Source: Penaeus vannamei
Taxonomy: Eukaryota; Arthropoda; Malacostraca; Decapoda; Penaeidae
Direction of reading: 5' to 3'
DNA length: 64,000 nt
NCBI RefSeq assembly: GCF_042767895.1
Contig: NC_091578.1
Location: 19,003,439-19,067,438 of the forward strand
Both the position numbers and the translations under genes were made by a program. Below, in pieces: positions 11,801 to 23,030 of this stretch (position 1 is the stretch's first letter; every line of letters begins with the position of its first letter). A model generated the notes under the pieces. It was not told where the DNA came from, did no database searches, and worked only from the letters and a program-made list of their open reading frames with translations.

Positions 11801-12270
11801 AAGGCCAGAAGTAATAAAATCCCAAAAGTCGAAAAAACGGCAAAATCTAGCGTATTACAGCCTTTTAAGAGAAACGTCGAAAAAAAATATTTTCGCTTTT
11901 TAATGTTAATTATGAGGATTTTATCATTAATTCAGGTAATAATAATGATTTCCCTGAAGATTCCTTTATTACTGAAAATAATGATGATAATGACATTGAT
12001 AATGACAATAATAATGAAAATGATGATAGTCATAATTATAATGATAATCTTGATAATTACTGCAATAATACCAATAATTAACTCTATTTCAATAATTTTC
12101 ATACCATTAATGGCAATAGAAATAATAGTAACACCATTATCATTGTCATTATAATTATTATTATTGTCATTATTATTTCTATGATCATCATCATTGCTGT
12201 TATCATTATATAAATAGTTATAATGCTAAAAATAGCAATAATAATTAGTATGATAATTATTATAACTGCA
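8894..12270 (+). repeat. 0.6-kb satellite array, block 2 (+ orientation)
   Basis: The same satellite resumes after the RTE insertion, with cores near 9294, 9600, 10014, 10620, 11235 and 11803. Two units carry internal deletions: near 9594 ACTAATAATGGC is joined directly to the next core, and near 9887 CTCTATTACAATAATGATG joins distant parts of the unit. Both junctions also occur in the right arm. From about 9.9 to 12.9 kb this arm is clearly more diverged from its mirror than neighbouring stretches are. No gene is supported. Confidence 0.9.
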
Positions 12271-13102
12271 ATCATCATCATCATCATCATGGGGGCTGAC
12301 GCCGACGGGGGCGCATAGCCGCATCCACCCTTCGCTTCCACCTAGGAGGATCCCTCATGGCTAGGCGCCAGGCAGGGACTCGGTCCATCTCTATTTCTTC
12401 ACGGCAGGTTTGGTCGATCTGCCCAAGCCATGACTTCCTCGGTCGTCCCACAGGCCTCCTCCACCCAGGGTTGTCTCGAACAGAGACGACCTGATGGGCA
12501 GGATCATCCTGAGGAAAGCGAGCCAGGTGGCCGTATAGCCTGAGTTGGCGATCACGGATTGTGCAGATAACAGGTCCTGTGCCATTCTCACGGTGTAACC
12601 GTTGGTTGGACACATGGTCCCGCCAACAGTACCCCCATGATCTGGCGAAAGGACCTATTACAAAAGGCTTCAAGACGAGCCTCCAAGGCACAGGACAATG
12701 TCCAGGTTTCGCTACCGTATAGCAAACCTGGTATTATCAGGGCCTTGAAAACCCGTAGCTTGGTCCTTCTGCACAGGAACCGATATCTCCAAATACTCTT
12801 GTTGAGAGAGTTCATGACCCCTGCTGCCAGGCCAATCCGTCTGCTGACTTCATGGTCTGATAGCCCAGAGTTATGAACTACACTACCAAGGTATGTAAAG
12901 CTCTCTGTGACTTCAATGTCCTCGCCGCAAGCACGTACCGAATTAACAGGTTCTCCTAACAAGTCCCAAAATTCCTGGACCTTGGTCTTGGTCCAGGAGA
13001 CCTGTAGACCCAAAGGCTTCGCTTCATTGCTAAATGCATCGAGAGCCGCCACTAGGGTTTACAAAGACTCAGATAGAATGGCAAAGTCATCAGTCATTTA
13101 TA
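12271..13102 (-). mobile_element. 5'-truncated RTE-like insertion (left arm)
   Basis: This is a second copy of the same RTE family on the minus strand. It keeps only the end of the RT and the C-terminal region. Homology begins at the FADD catalytic motif (near 13092) and runs to a six-triplet GAT tail at 12271-12290. Flanking ATAACTGCA at 12262-12270 and 13103-13111 looks like a target-site duplication. Truncation from the 5' end with an intact 3' tail is the usual result of incomplete target-primed reverse transcription. The insertion lies in the satellite in the same relative orientation as the full-length copy. Confidence 0.86.
12287..13052 (-). pseudogene. RT C-terminal fragment of the truncated RTE copy
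   Basis: The first frame (13052-12588) reads AALDAFSNEAKPLGLQVSWT, EDIEVTESFTYLGSVVHNSG, EVSRRIGLAAGVMNSLNKS and GLLYGSETWTL. The remainder is in another frame (12691-12287) with RQLRLYGHLARFPQ and NPGWRRPVGRPRKSW. One frameshift near 12.6 kb separates them. The upstream RT palm and the endonuclease are absent, so no enzyme activity is expected. Confidence 0.82.
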
Positions 13103-13984
13103 ATAACTGCATTAATGACGATAATAATAATGATAATCATGATGATTATGACTATGATGATAATAATCATAAAAATGATGACAGTAATGATAATAATGAT
13201 AAAAATTATCATTCAGTCCATTTATAATGAAATAAAGGCCAGAAGTGATAAAATCCCAAAAGTCGAAAAACGGGCAAAATATACCCTTTTCGCTTTTTAG
13301 TGGTAATTATGAGGATTTTAACATTAACTAAGGTAATTATGATGACTTCCATGATGATTCCTTTATTATTGACAATAATGATGATAATTATGATGACAAT
13401 GACAATGATAATGACGATAATAATAATGATAAAGTCATAATTATAATGATAATCTTGATAATTACTGCAATAATAGCAATAATCAACTCTATTCAAATAA
13501 TTTGCATATTAATAATGGCAATAGAAAAATAATAACATCATTATCATTGTCATTATAATTATTATTATTGTCATTATTTCTAATATCATCATTATTGGTA
13601 TTATCATTACATAAATAGTTAAAATGATAAAAATAGCAATAAAAATTAGCATAATAATTATTATAACTGCAATAATGATGATGATAATATTGATAATCAT
13701 GATGATAATGACTATAATGATAATAATAATAAAAATGATGACAGTAACGATATAAATGAAGATAATACTCATCATTCAGTCCATTTATAATGAAATAAAG
13801 GCCAGAAGTATAAAAATCCCAAAAGTCGAAAAATGGCAAAATCTAGCGAATTGCAGCCGAAAAAAAAAACCTTTACGCTTTTTAATGGTAATTATGAAGA
13901 TTTTAACATTAATTCAGGTAATTATAATGATTTCCCTCATGATACATTTATTACTGACAATAATGATGATAATGACAATGATAT

Positions 13985-14140
13985 TGATGTTATTATTATT
14001 TCTATTGTCATTGTTAGTATGGAAATTATTGGAATAGAGTTGATTATTGCTATTATTGCAGTAATAATCAAGATTATCATTATAATTATGGCTTTATCCT
14101 TATTCTCATTATTATAGTCATTATCATTGTCATTAACATC
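13985..14140 (-). repeat. Local inversion of part of a satellite unit
   Basis: Inside a run of + oriented units, this segment reads in the opposite sense: TAGTATGGAAATTATTGGAA, then GATTATTGCTATTATTGCAG, then AAGATTATCATTATAATTAT. That is the reverse complement of the central part of the unit. It is bounded by self-complementary GACAATGATAATGAC-type tracts. The mirror copy (about 48355-48515) is inverted in the same way. Confidence 0.8.
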
Positions 14141-17100
14141 ATAATTATCATGATAATGACTATAATGATAATAATCATAAAAATGATGACAGTAATGATA
14201 ATAATGATTATAATAATCACCATTCAGTCAACATATAATGAAATAAAGGCCAGAAGTAATATAATCCCAAAAGTCGAAAAAACAGCAAAATCTAGCGTAT
14301 TACAGCCTTTTGAGAGAAACGTCGAAAAAAAAAACTTTTCGCTTTTTGATGGTAATTAATAGGATTTATCATTAATTCAGGTAATTATGGTGATTTCCAT
14401 GATGATTTCTTTATTATTGACAATAATGATGATAATGATAAAGTCATAATTATAATGATAATCTTAAATAATTACTGCAATAATAGCAATAATTAACTCT
14501 ATTCCAATAATTTCCATACTAATAATGGCAAATGAAATAATAACTTCATTATCATTGTCATTATAATTATTATTATTGTCATTATAAGATTATTGCTATT
14601 ATCATTATATGAATAATTATAATGATAAAAAATAGCAATAATAATTGGCATGATAACTATTATAACTGCAATAATGATGATAATAATAATGATAATCATG
14701 ATGATAATGACAATAATCATAAAAATGATGACAGTAATGATAATAATGATAATAATTATCACTGTCTATTTATAATGAAATAAAGGCCAGAAGTAATAAA
14801 ATCCCAAACGTCGAAAAAACGGCATAATCTAGCGTATTACAGCCTTTTCAGAGAAACGTCGAAAAAAACCTTTCACTTTTTAATGGTAATTATGAGGAGT
14901 TTAACATTAATTCAGGTAATCATGATGATTTCCCTGGTGATTCCTTTATTATTGACAATAATGATGACAATTATTATGATAAAGACAATGATAATGACAA
15001 TAATAATGAGTCATAATTATAATGATAATCTTGATAATTACTGCAAAAATAGCAATAATTAACTCTATTCCAATAATTTCCATACTAATAATGGCAATAG
15101 AAATAATATCATTATCATTGTCATTATATTTATTATTATTGTCATTATTATTTCTAAGATGATCATTATTGCTACTATCATTAAATAAATAGTTATAATG
15201 ATAAAAATAGCAATAATAATTAGCATAATAATTATTATAACTGCAATCATAATGATAATAATAATGATAATAATAAAAAAAATGATAACAGTAATGATAA
15301 TAATGATGATAATAATTATCATCCAGTCAATTTATAATGAAATGAAGGCCAGAAGTAATAAAATCCCTAAAGTCGAAAAAACGGCAAAATCTAGCGTATT
15401 ACAGCCTTTTTAGAAAAACGTCGAAAAAAAACTTCGCTTTTTAATGGTACTTATGAGGATTTTAGTAATAATTCAGGTAGTTATGATGATTTCCATGATG
15501 ATTACTTTATCATTGACAATAATGATAATTATGATGATAATGACAATGGTAATGACAATAATAATTAAAATAATGATAGTTATAATTATAATGATAATCT
15601 TGTTAATTACTACAATAATAGCAATAATTAACTCTATTCCAATAATTTCCATACCAATAATGGCAATAGAAATAATAATAACATCTTTATCATTGTCATT
15701 ATAATTATTATCATTGACATTATTATTTCTAAAATCAACAATATTGTTTTTATTATTATATAAATAGTTGTAATGATAAAAATAGCAATAATAATTAGCA
15801 TGATAATTATTGTAACTGCAATAATGATTATAATGATATTCATGATGATAATGACTATAATGATAATAATCATAAAAATGATGACAGTAATGATGATAAT
15901 AATTATCATTCAGTCCATTTATAATGAAATAAATGCCAGAAGTAATAAAATCCCAAAAGTTCAGAAAACGGGAAAATCTAGCGTACTACAGCTTTTTGAG
16001 AGAAACGTCGAAAAAAAACCCTTTTAGCTTTTTAATGGTAATTATGAGGATTTTAAAATTAATTCAGGTAATTATGATGATTTCCATGATGATTCCTTTA
16101 TTATTGACAATAATGATGATAATTATGATGATAATGACAATGATAATGACTATAATAATGATAATGATAAAGTCATAATTATAATGATAATCTTCATAAT
16201 TACTGCAATAATAGCAATAATTAACTCTATTCCAATAATTTCTATACTAATAATGGCAATAGAAATAATAATGACATCATTATCATTGTCATTATAATTA
16301 TTAGTCATTATTATTTCTAAGATAATATTGCTTTTATCATTATATAAATAGTTATAATGATAAAAATAGCAATAATAATTAGCATAATAATTATTATAAC
16401 TGCAATAATGATAATAATAATAATCATGATGATAATGACTATAATGATAATCATAAAAATGATGACAGTAATGATAATAATGATGATAATATTTATCATT
16501 CAGTCCATTTATAATAAAATAAAGGCCAGAAGTAATAAAATCCCAAAAGTCGAAAAAATGGCAAAATCTAGCATATTACAGCCTTTTGAGAGAAACGTCG
16601 AAAAAAACCCTTTTCGATTTTTAATGGTAATCATAAGGATTTTAACATTAATTCAGATAATCATGATGATTTCCATGATGTTTCCTTTATTATTGACAAG
16701 AATGATGATAATTAAGATGATAATGAAAATGATAATGACAATAATAACGATAATAATGATAGTCATAATTATAATGATAATCTTGAGAATTACTGCAATA
16801 ATAGCAATAATTAACTCTCTTCCAATAATTTCCATACTAATAATGGCAATAGAAATAATAATAACATCATTATCATTGCCATTATAATTATTATTATTGT
16901 CCTTATTATTTCTAAGATCACCATTATTGCTATTATCATTATATAAATACTTATAATCATAACAATAGCAATAATAATCAGCATAATAATTATCATAACA
17001 GCAATAATGATGATAATAATAATGATAATCATGATGATAATGACTATAATGATAAATATAAAAATGATGACAGTAATGATAATAATGATGATAATAATTT

Positions 17101-19249
17101 TTATTCAGTCCATTTATAATGAAATAAAGGCCAGAAGTAATCAAATCCCATAAGTCGAAAAAACGGCAAAACCTAACGTATTGCAGCCTTTTGAGAGAAA
17201 CGTTAAAAAAAAAACTTTTCGCTTTTTAATGGTAATTGTGAGGATTTGAACATTAATTCAGGCAATTATAATGATTTCCATGATGATTCCTATATTATTG
17301 ACATTAATGATGATAATTATGATGATAATGACAATGATAATGAAAATAATGATAATAATGATAAAGTCATAATTATAATGATAATCTTGATAATTATTTG
17401 AATAATAACAATAATTAACTCTATTCCAATAATTTCCATACTAATAATGGCAATAGAAATAATAACATCATTATCATTGTCATTATAATTATTATTCTCA
17501 TTATTATTTCTAAGATCATCATTATTGCTATTATCATTATATAAATAGTTATAATGATAAAAATAGCAATAATAATTACCGTAATAATTATTATAACTGC
17601 AATAATGATGATAATAATAAAAATCATGATGATAAAGACTATATTGATAATCATAAAAATGATAACAGTAATGATAATAATGATGATAACAATTATCATT
17701 CAGTCCATTTATAATGAAATAAAGGCCAAAAGTAATAAAATCCGAAAAGTCGGAAAAACGGCAAAATCTGGCGTATTACAGCCTTTTAAGAGAAATCTCG
17801 AAAAAAAACCTTTTTGCTCTTTAATGGTAATTATGAGGATTTTAGTATTAATTCAGGTAATTATGATGATTTCCATGATGAATCCTTTATTATTGACAAT
17901 AATGATGATAATGACAATGATAATGACAATAATAATGATAATGATAAAGTCATAATTATAATGATAATCTTGATAATTACTGCAATAATAGCAATAATTA
18001 TCTCTATTCCAATAATTTCCATACTAATAATGGCAATATAAATAATAACATCATTATCATTGTCATTATAATTATTAGTACTGTCATTATTATTTCTAAG
18101 ATCATCATTTCTAAGACCATCATTATTGCTATTATCATTATATAAATAGTTATAATGATAAAAATAGCAATAATAATTAGCATAATAATTATTATAACTG
18201 CAATAATGATGATAATAATAATGATAATGACTATAATGATAATAATCATAAAAATGATGACAGTAATGATAATAATGATGATAAGGTTTATAATTCAGTC
18301 CATCTATAATGAAATAAAGGCCAGGAGTAATAAAATCCCAAAAGTCGAAAAAACGGCAAAATCTAGCGTATTACAGCCTTTTTAGAGAAACGTCGAAAAA
18401 AATCCCTTTTCGCTTTTTAATGGTAATTATGAGGATTTTAACATTAATTCAGGTAATTATGAGGATTTCCCTGATGATTCCTTTATTATTGACAATAATA
18501 ATGATAATTATTATGATAATGACAATGATAATGATAATCTTGATAATTACTGCAATAATAGCAATAATCAACTCAATTCCAATTATTTCCATACAAATAA
18601 TGGCAATAGAAATAATAATAACATCATTATGATTGTCAATATGATTATTATTATTGTCATTATTATTTCTAAGATCATCATTATTGCTATTGCCATTATA
18701 CAAATAGTTATAATGATAAAAATTGCAATAATAATTAGCATAATGATTATTATAAATGTAATAATGATAATAATAATGATAATCATGATCATAATGACTA
18801 TAATGATAATAATGATGATGATAATTATCATTCAGTCTTTTATAATGAAATAAAGACCAGAAGTAATAAAATCCTATAAGTCGAAAAAACGGCAAAATCT
18901 AGCGTATCACAGCCTTCTGTGAGAAAAGACGAAAAAACCTTTTCGCTTTTGAATGGTAATTATGAGGATTTTAATATTGATTCAGGTAATTATCCTGATT
19001 TCCATGATTCCTTTATTATTGACAATAATGATGATAATTGTGATAATCTTGATATTTCCTGCAATAATAACAATAATTAACTCTATTCCAATAATTTCCA
19101 TACTAATAATGGCAATAGAAATAATAATATCATTATCATTGTCATTATAATTATTATTATTGTCATTATTATTTCTAAGATCATCATTTTTGCTATTACC
19201 ATTATATAAATAGTTATAATGATAAAAATAGCAATAATAATTAGCATAA

Positions 19250-19557
19250 TAATTATTGTAACTGCAATAATGATGAAAATAATAATGATAATCATGATGA
19301 TAATGACTATAATGATAACAATCATAAAAATGATGACAGTAATGATAATAATGATACTTATTATCATTCAGTCAATTTATAATGAAATAAAGGCCAGAAG
19401 TAATAATTATTGTAACTGCAATAATGATGATAATAATAATGATAATCATGATGATAATGACTATAATGATAACAATCATAAAAATGATGACAGTAATGAT
19501 AATAATGATACTAATTATCATTCAGTCAATTTATAATGAAATAAAGGCCAGAAGTAA
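19250..19557 (+). repeat. 154-bp tandem duplication within the satellite
   Basis: TAATTATTGTAACTGCAATA occurs at 19250 and again at 19404. The segment through the core start GGCCAGAAGTAATAA is repeated with a 154-bp period and only a few differences. It creates two core starts about 155 bp apart (near 19391 and 19546) instead of about 600. The right arm has the same duplication at about 42885-43190. Confidence 0.87.
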
Positions 19558-21707
19558 TAAAATCCCAAAAGTCGAAAAAACGGGAAAATCTAGCGTATTA
19601 CAGCATTTTGAGAGAAACGTCGAAAAAAAAAAACTTTTCGCTTTTTAATGGTAATTGTAAGGATTTTAACATTAATTCAGGTAATCATGATGATTTCCCT
19701 GATGATTCCTTTATTATTGGCAATAATGATGATAATGACAATGATTATGACAATAATAATGATAATAATGACAGTCATATATATAATGATAATCTTGAGA
19801 ATTACTGCAATAATGGCAATAATTAACTCTATTCCAATAATTTCCATACTAATATTGGCAATAGAAATAATAATATCATTATCTTTGCCATTATTTTTAT
19901 CATTATAGTCATTATTATTTCTAAGATTATCATTATTGCTATTATCATTATACAAATAGTTATAATGATAAAAAATAGCAATAATAATTAGTATAATAAT
20001 TATCATAACTGCAATAATGATCATAATAATAATGATAATCATGAGGATAATGACTATAATGATAATCATAAAAATTATGACAGTAATGATAATAATGATG
20101 ATAATAATCATCATTCAGTCCATTTATAATGAAAAAAGGCCAGAAGTAATAAAATCCCAAAAGTCGAAAAACGGCAAAATCTAGCCTTTTGAGAGAAACG
20201 TCGAAAAAAACCTTTTCGCTTTTTAATGGTAATTATGAGGATTTCAACATTAATTCAGTTAATTATAATGATTTCCATGATGATTCCTTTATTATTGACA
20301 ATAATGATGATAATTATGATGATAATGACAATGATAATGACAATAATAATGATGATAATGATGAAGTCATAAATATAATGATAATCTTGATAATTAATGC
20401 AATAATAGCAATAATCAACTCTATTCCAATAATTTCCATAATGATAATGGCAATAGAAATAATATCATTATCATTTTCATTATAATTATTATTATTGTCA
20501 TTATTATTTCTAAGATCATCATTATTGCTATTATCCTTATATAAATAGTTATAATGATAAAAATGGCAATAATAATTTGCATAATATTTATCATAACTGC
20601 AATAATGATCATAATAATAATGATAATCATAATGATAATGACTATAATGATAATTTAAAAAATGATGACAGTAATGATAATAATGATGATAACTGTAGCG
20701 GGGCGTAGTCCCAGTAGACTTTAAGTGGTCTGGTTGAGTCCTGGCTCAACCGAGAATATTGAGTTCTTTGCTCAAGGAAAGATTCGTCTGCAGTGAACAG
20801 ATGTAAGGTTCCAGGCCTACGGCACGCTGCCACCAACCGATTAGTAGGTTCGGGAACCGTGTGTGTTATGTAAGTGGGTGTGGGCGTTGTATCAGAGAAG
20901 GGTGTAAGGAAAGTACAGGATGTGTGTACTGAATGTTGGATGTGTAAGTGTGTAGATGTGAAAAGGGAGATAGTGTAGGCTGAGCGTCTGCGTGGACGTG
21001 TTTGGAAGAAAAAAAGCAAGATCATAGAATTCTTCTTCTTCCCTTCGGTTTGAGCATCCGCCTGCTTTGAGCGGGAACACAGTTATAGCTAAATGAATCT
21101 GTTCTTTTGATATCAGCTGAATATTCTCTGATTTATCTAGCCTTTTTACAGCCTCTCAAGGGTTGCGTGATGTCAGAGCAACCAGCGATGTGCTGTTTAG
21201 GAGACCCGAGTCCGAGAAAGATTTAGGCATCTAACCTTGTCAGAACCAGAACTTTAGTGGTGGTAAGATTATGAATTATTCTGACTGGAGTTGAGTAAAA
21301 GCTATATGATAGTATGATGTTTATTTTGGGGAGCAAATTGCACTCACTAGGGAGTTACAGGCATTTTCAGTCATGGAAAAGTAGACAAAGGTGTGTGCAT
21401 CACCGATTTATCACAGCGGAGGTGATGCACGAGAAATTAACACCAGATAAAACTTACCACGAAATATAAAAATGTCTTCCCTAAGTTGGCGTCCCAACTC
21501 CAGAAGTACTGTTATTAGGGGGTCAGCATAAAAAACATCCAAGTCCCTAAATTACGTTAAATTGTTAACATCCAACCTAAATGGATGTTAACTGTAAACC
21601 AAAGCTAATGCTGACGGATACCTAGTAAGAGTACTTGTGTGCAAAAGAATTGAGAAATATATTAATAAGAAGGCTGAAAAAGTCAAGGAAGAGACTATTC
21701 ACGAAGA

Positions 21708-22106
21708 CTGCCTGAACACCCACAAGGTCAGACAGGAATCAGCCGAAACAACAAACGACAACAACAAAAATCACATATCATGTGATAATGGCTCTTTATC
21801 AGGAGATACGGATCACCAAAGCCTGCCTGATCACCCACAAGGTCAGGCAGAAATCAACAGGAACATATATCAAACAAAATATGTAAAAAGATCCTGATAA
21901 CGATCTTTATCCCGGAGGTACGGATCCTCAAGCAGGGACGAAAGGAAACATTAACATTAACCTTTTAAAAAAATATATGTACAGGAGGTATGACTCCTCA
22001 AGTACGAACGACATACAACGAAGTATTAACTTGTCTTTAAAAAAGGGAAAGTCACACTGGAGGGACAATCACAAAGGGCTGCTTGATCATAAACAAGATC
22101 AAGCAG
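21708..22106. repeat. Family of three hairpins with 8-nt loops
   Basis: There are three related inverted repeats inside the LTR-like element. At 22079-22106 CTGCTTGATC and GATCAAGCAG form a perfect 10-bp stem around ATAAACAA. At 21823-21850 CTGCCTGATC and GGTCAGGCAG pair with one wobble around ACCCACAA. At 21708-21735 CTGCCTGAAC and GGTCAGACAG are a weaker version with the same loop. Stem length and loop size are constant while the stem sequence changes, so pairing is better kept than sequence. Confidence 0.75.
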
Positions 22107-22265
22107 AAATCAACAAACACGCATTAAGCGAAACAAAACAAGTCGACGATAAAGTACGTAAATGTACTTAAAAAGATCTTTATTCCAGGAGGTACGGATC
22201 CTCAGGCAGGAATAAAAGAAACTAGGTAATAACTTATAAAAATGAATACACTGGAGGTACGGATC
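21802..22265 (+). repeat. Five dispersed copies of a 13-bp motif (GGAGGTACGGATC)
   Basis: Copies start at 21802 (GGAGATACGGATC), 21914 (exact), 21984 (GGAGGTATGACTC), 22188 (exact) and 22253 (exact). Most are followed by CTCAAGCAG or a close variant and preceded by CTTTAT-C/T-CC. They alternate with the hairpins. A repeated regulatory or protein-binding site in an LTR or leader is possible; nothing in the sequence identifies the factor. Confidence 0.75.
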
Positions 22266-22927
22266 ATCAAGCAGTGTTCCTTTAAATCACTTGGTCCTAA
22301 TGCTCTCAAACACTTGGAAATATACAAAAGTACTGCTATGGGACTTCACGAAGGAGTGCACCCTGCAGATAATAAAGCAGCATGTCACGCTAAAGTCCAA
22401 AAGAGACCAGTAGTCTCCTACACACAACCATCAACCACTTAGCTTGAGGAGATACGTAATGCGAGGTAAATCCGAGGGGTGAAGTAAATCCAAGGGAGAA
22501 GTAAATAAATCCAAGCGAGAGCACAACACAGGTAAAAATATCCACCGCGAAGGACCAAAGTGCGGGACAGAGGTCAGGACCGAAGTTATGTTCCTTCCCC
22601 CTACCACGAGTACATATACCCCGAAAGAAACCCCCAGGCCAAGCCCCAGGCATGGCGCGAAAGAAGAATATAGGCAAACGAAGTGCCTGAAGACCAAGCC
22701 GATAGTTCGACAATCCAAACAACCGAGACGAGAGAGGGAAGGGGAAAAACAAAAAAGAAGCGGGGTAACGACCGTCACCTCCTTCGGTGGTTATCGCGGG
22801 AATTTGGAGACGTCGACAAAAGGAAAAGAACATATAAATACAGGAAAGGATACGGAGAAAATCCGATGATAAACAGTTGTGATAAAAACTGTGCTTTTCG
22901 GCCATAACATATAAACAATAATTGGGT

Positions 22928-22951
22928 AAAAAAAAAAAAAAAAAAAAAAAA
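22928..22951 (+). repeat. Poly-A run (24 A)
   Basis: Twenty-four consecutive A lie about 80 bp inside the right end of the LTR-like element. The mirror copy (39491-39513) has 23 T, which accounts for the 1-bp length difference between the two copies. Confidence 0.95.
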
Positions 22952-23030
22952 TAGCTGTTTTAGCTTGGCGACTTCAACTGGATATGACATCATCCTTATA
23001 GAGTCGGGACGTACGCAGCCGTACACTACA

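Larger units (their letters stand above)
13103..20693 (+). repeat. 0.6-kb satellite array, block 3 (+ orientation)
   Basis: This 7.6-kb run of satellite has cores near 13238, 13800, 14250, 14787, 15349, 15940, 16525, 17126, 17726, 18319, 18856, 19391, 19546 and 20142. It contains a local inversion (about 13985-14140), a 154-bp tandem duplication (19250-19557), and a sub-block (about 17.5-19.0 kb) that is more diverged from the mirror arm. Each unit also carries the bulged hairpin described separately. No gene is supported. Confidence 0.9.
20694..23030 (-). mobile_element. 2.34-kb element with TGTAG...CTACA ends, possible solo LTR (left arm)
   Basis: A GC-richer block interrupts the satellite. 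It begins TGTAGCGGGGCGTAGTCCCA and ends ACGCAGCCGTACACTACA, with TG...CA-type inverted termini as in LTR elements. Flanking 5-mers are ATAAC and ATAAT, compatible with a 4-5 bp target-site duplication, and the satellite continues in phase. No gag, protease, RT or integrase motif was found; open frames inside (for example 22390-22905, minus) show no domain and are probably chance. Other contents are a cluster of 13-bp motifs and hairpins (21708-22265) and an A24 run (22928-22951). A very long solo LTR is the best explanation; a non-autonomous LTR-type element is the alternative. The strand is tentative, chosen because AATAAA-like signals lie on that strand. Confidence 0.55.

Noticed and set aside
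20642..21080. Thr/Ser/His-rich minus-strand frame near the end of the LTR-like element as a protein
   Set aside because: It runs across the element boundary into the satellite and lacks domain features; composition reflects CA-rich DNA.
22390..22905. 171-codon minus-strand frame in the LTR-like element (and its mirror at 39398-40051)
   Set aside because: No recognisable domain; identity between the arms follows from the duplication, and overlapping frames are open on the other strand too.
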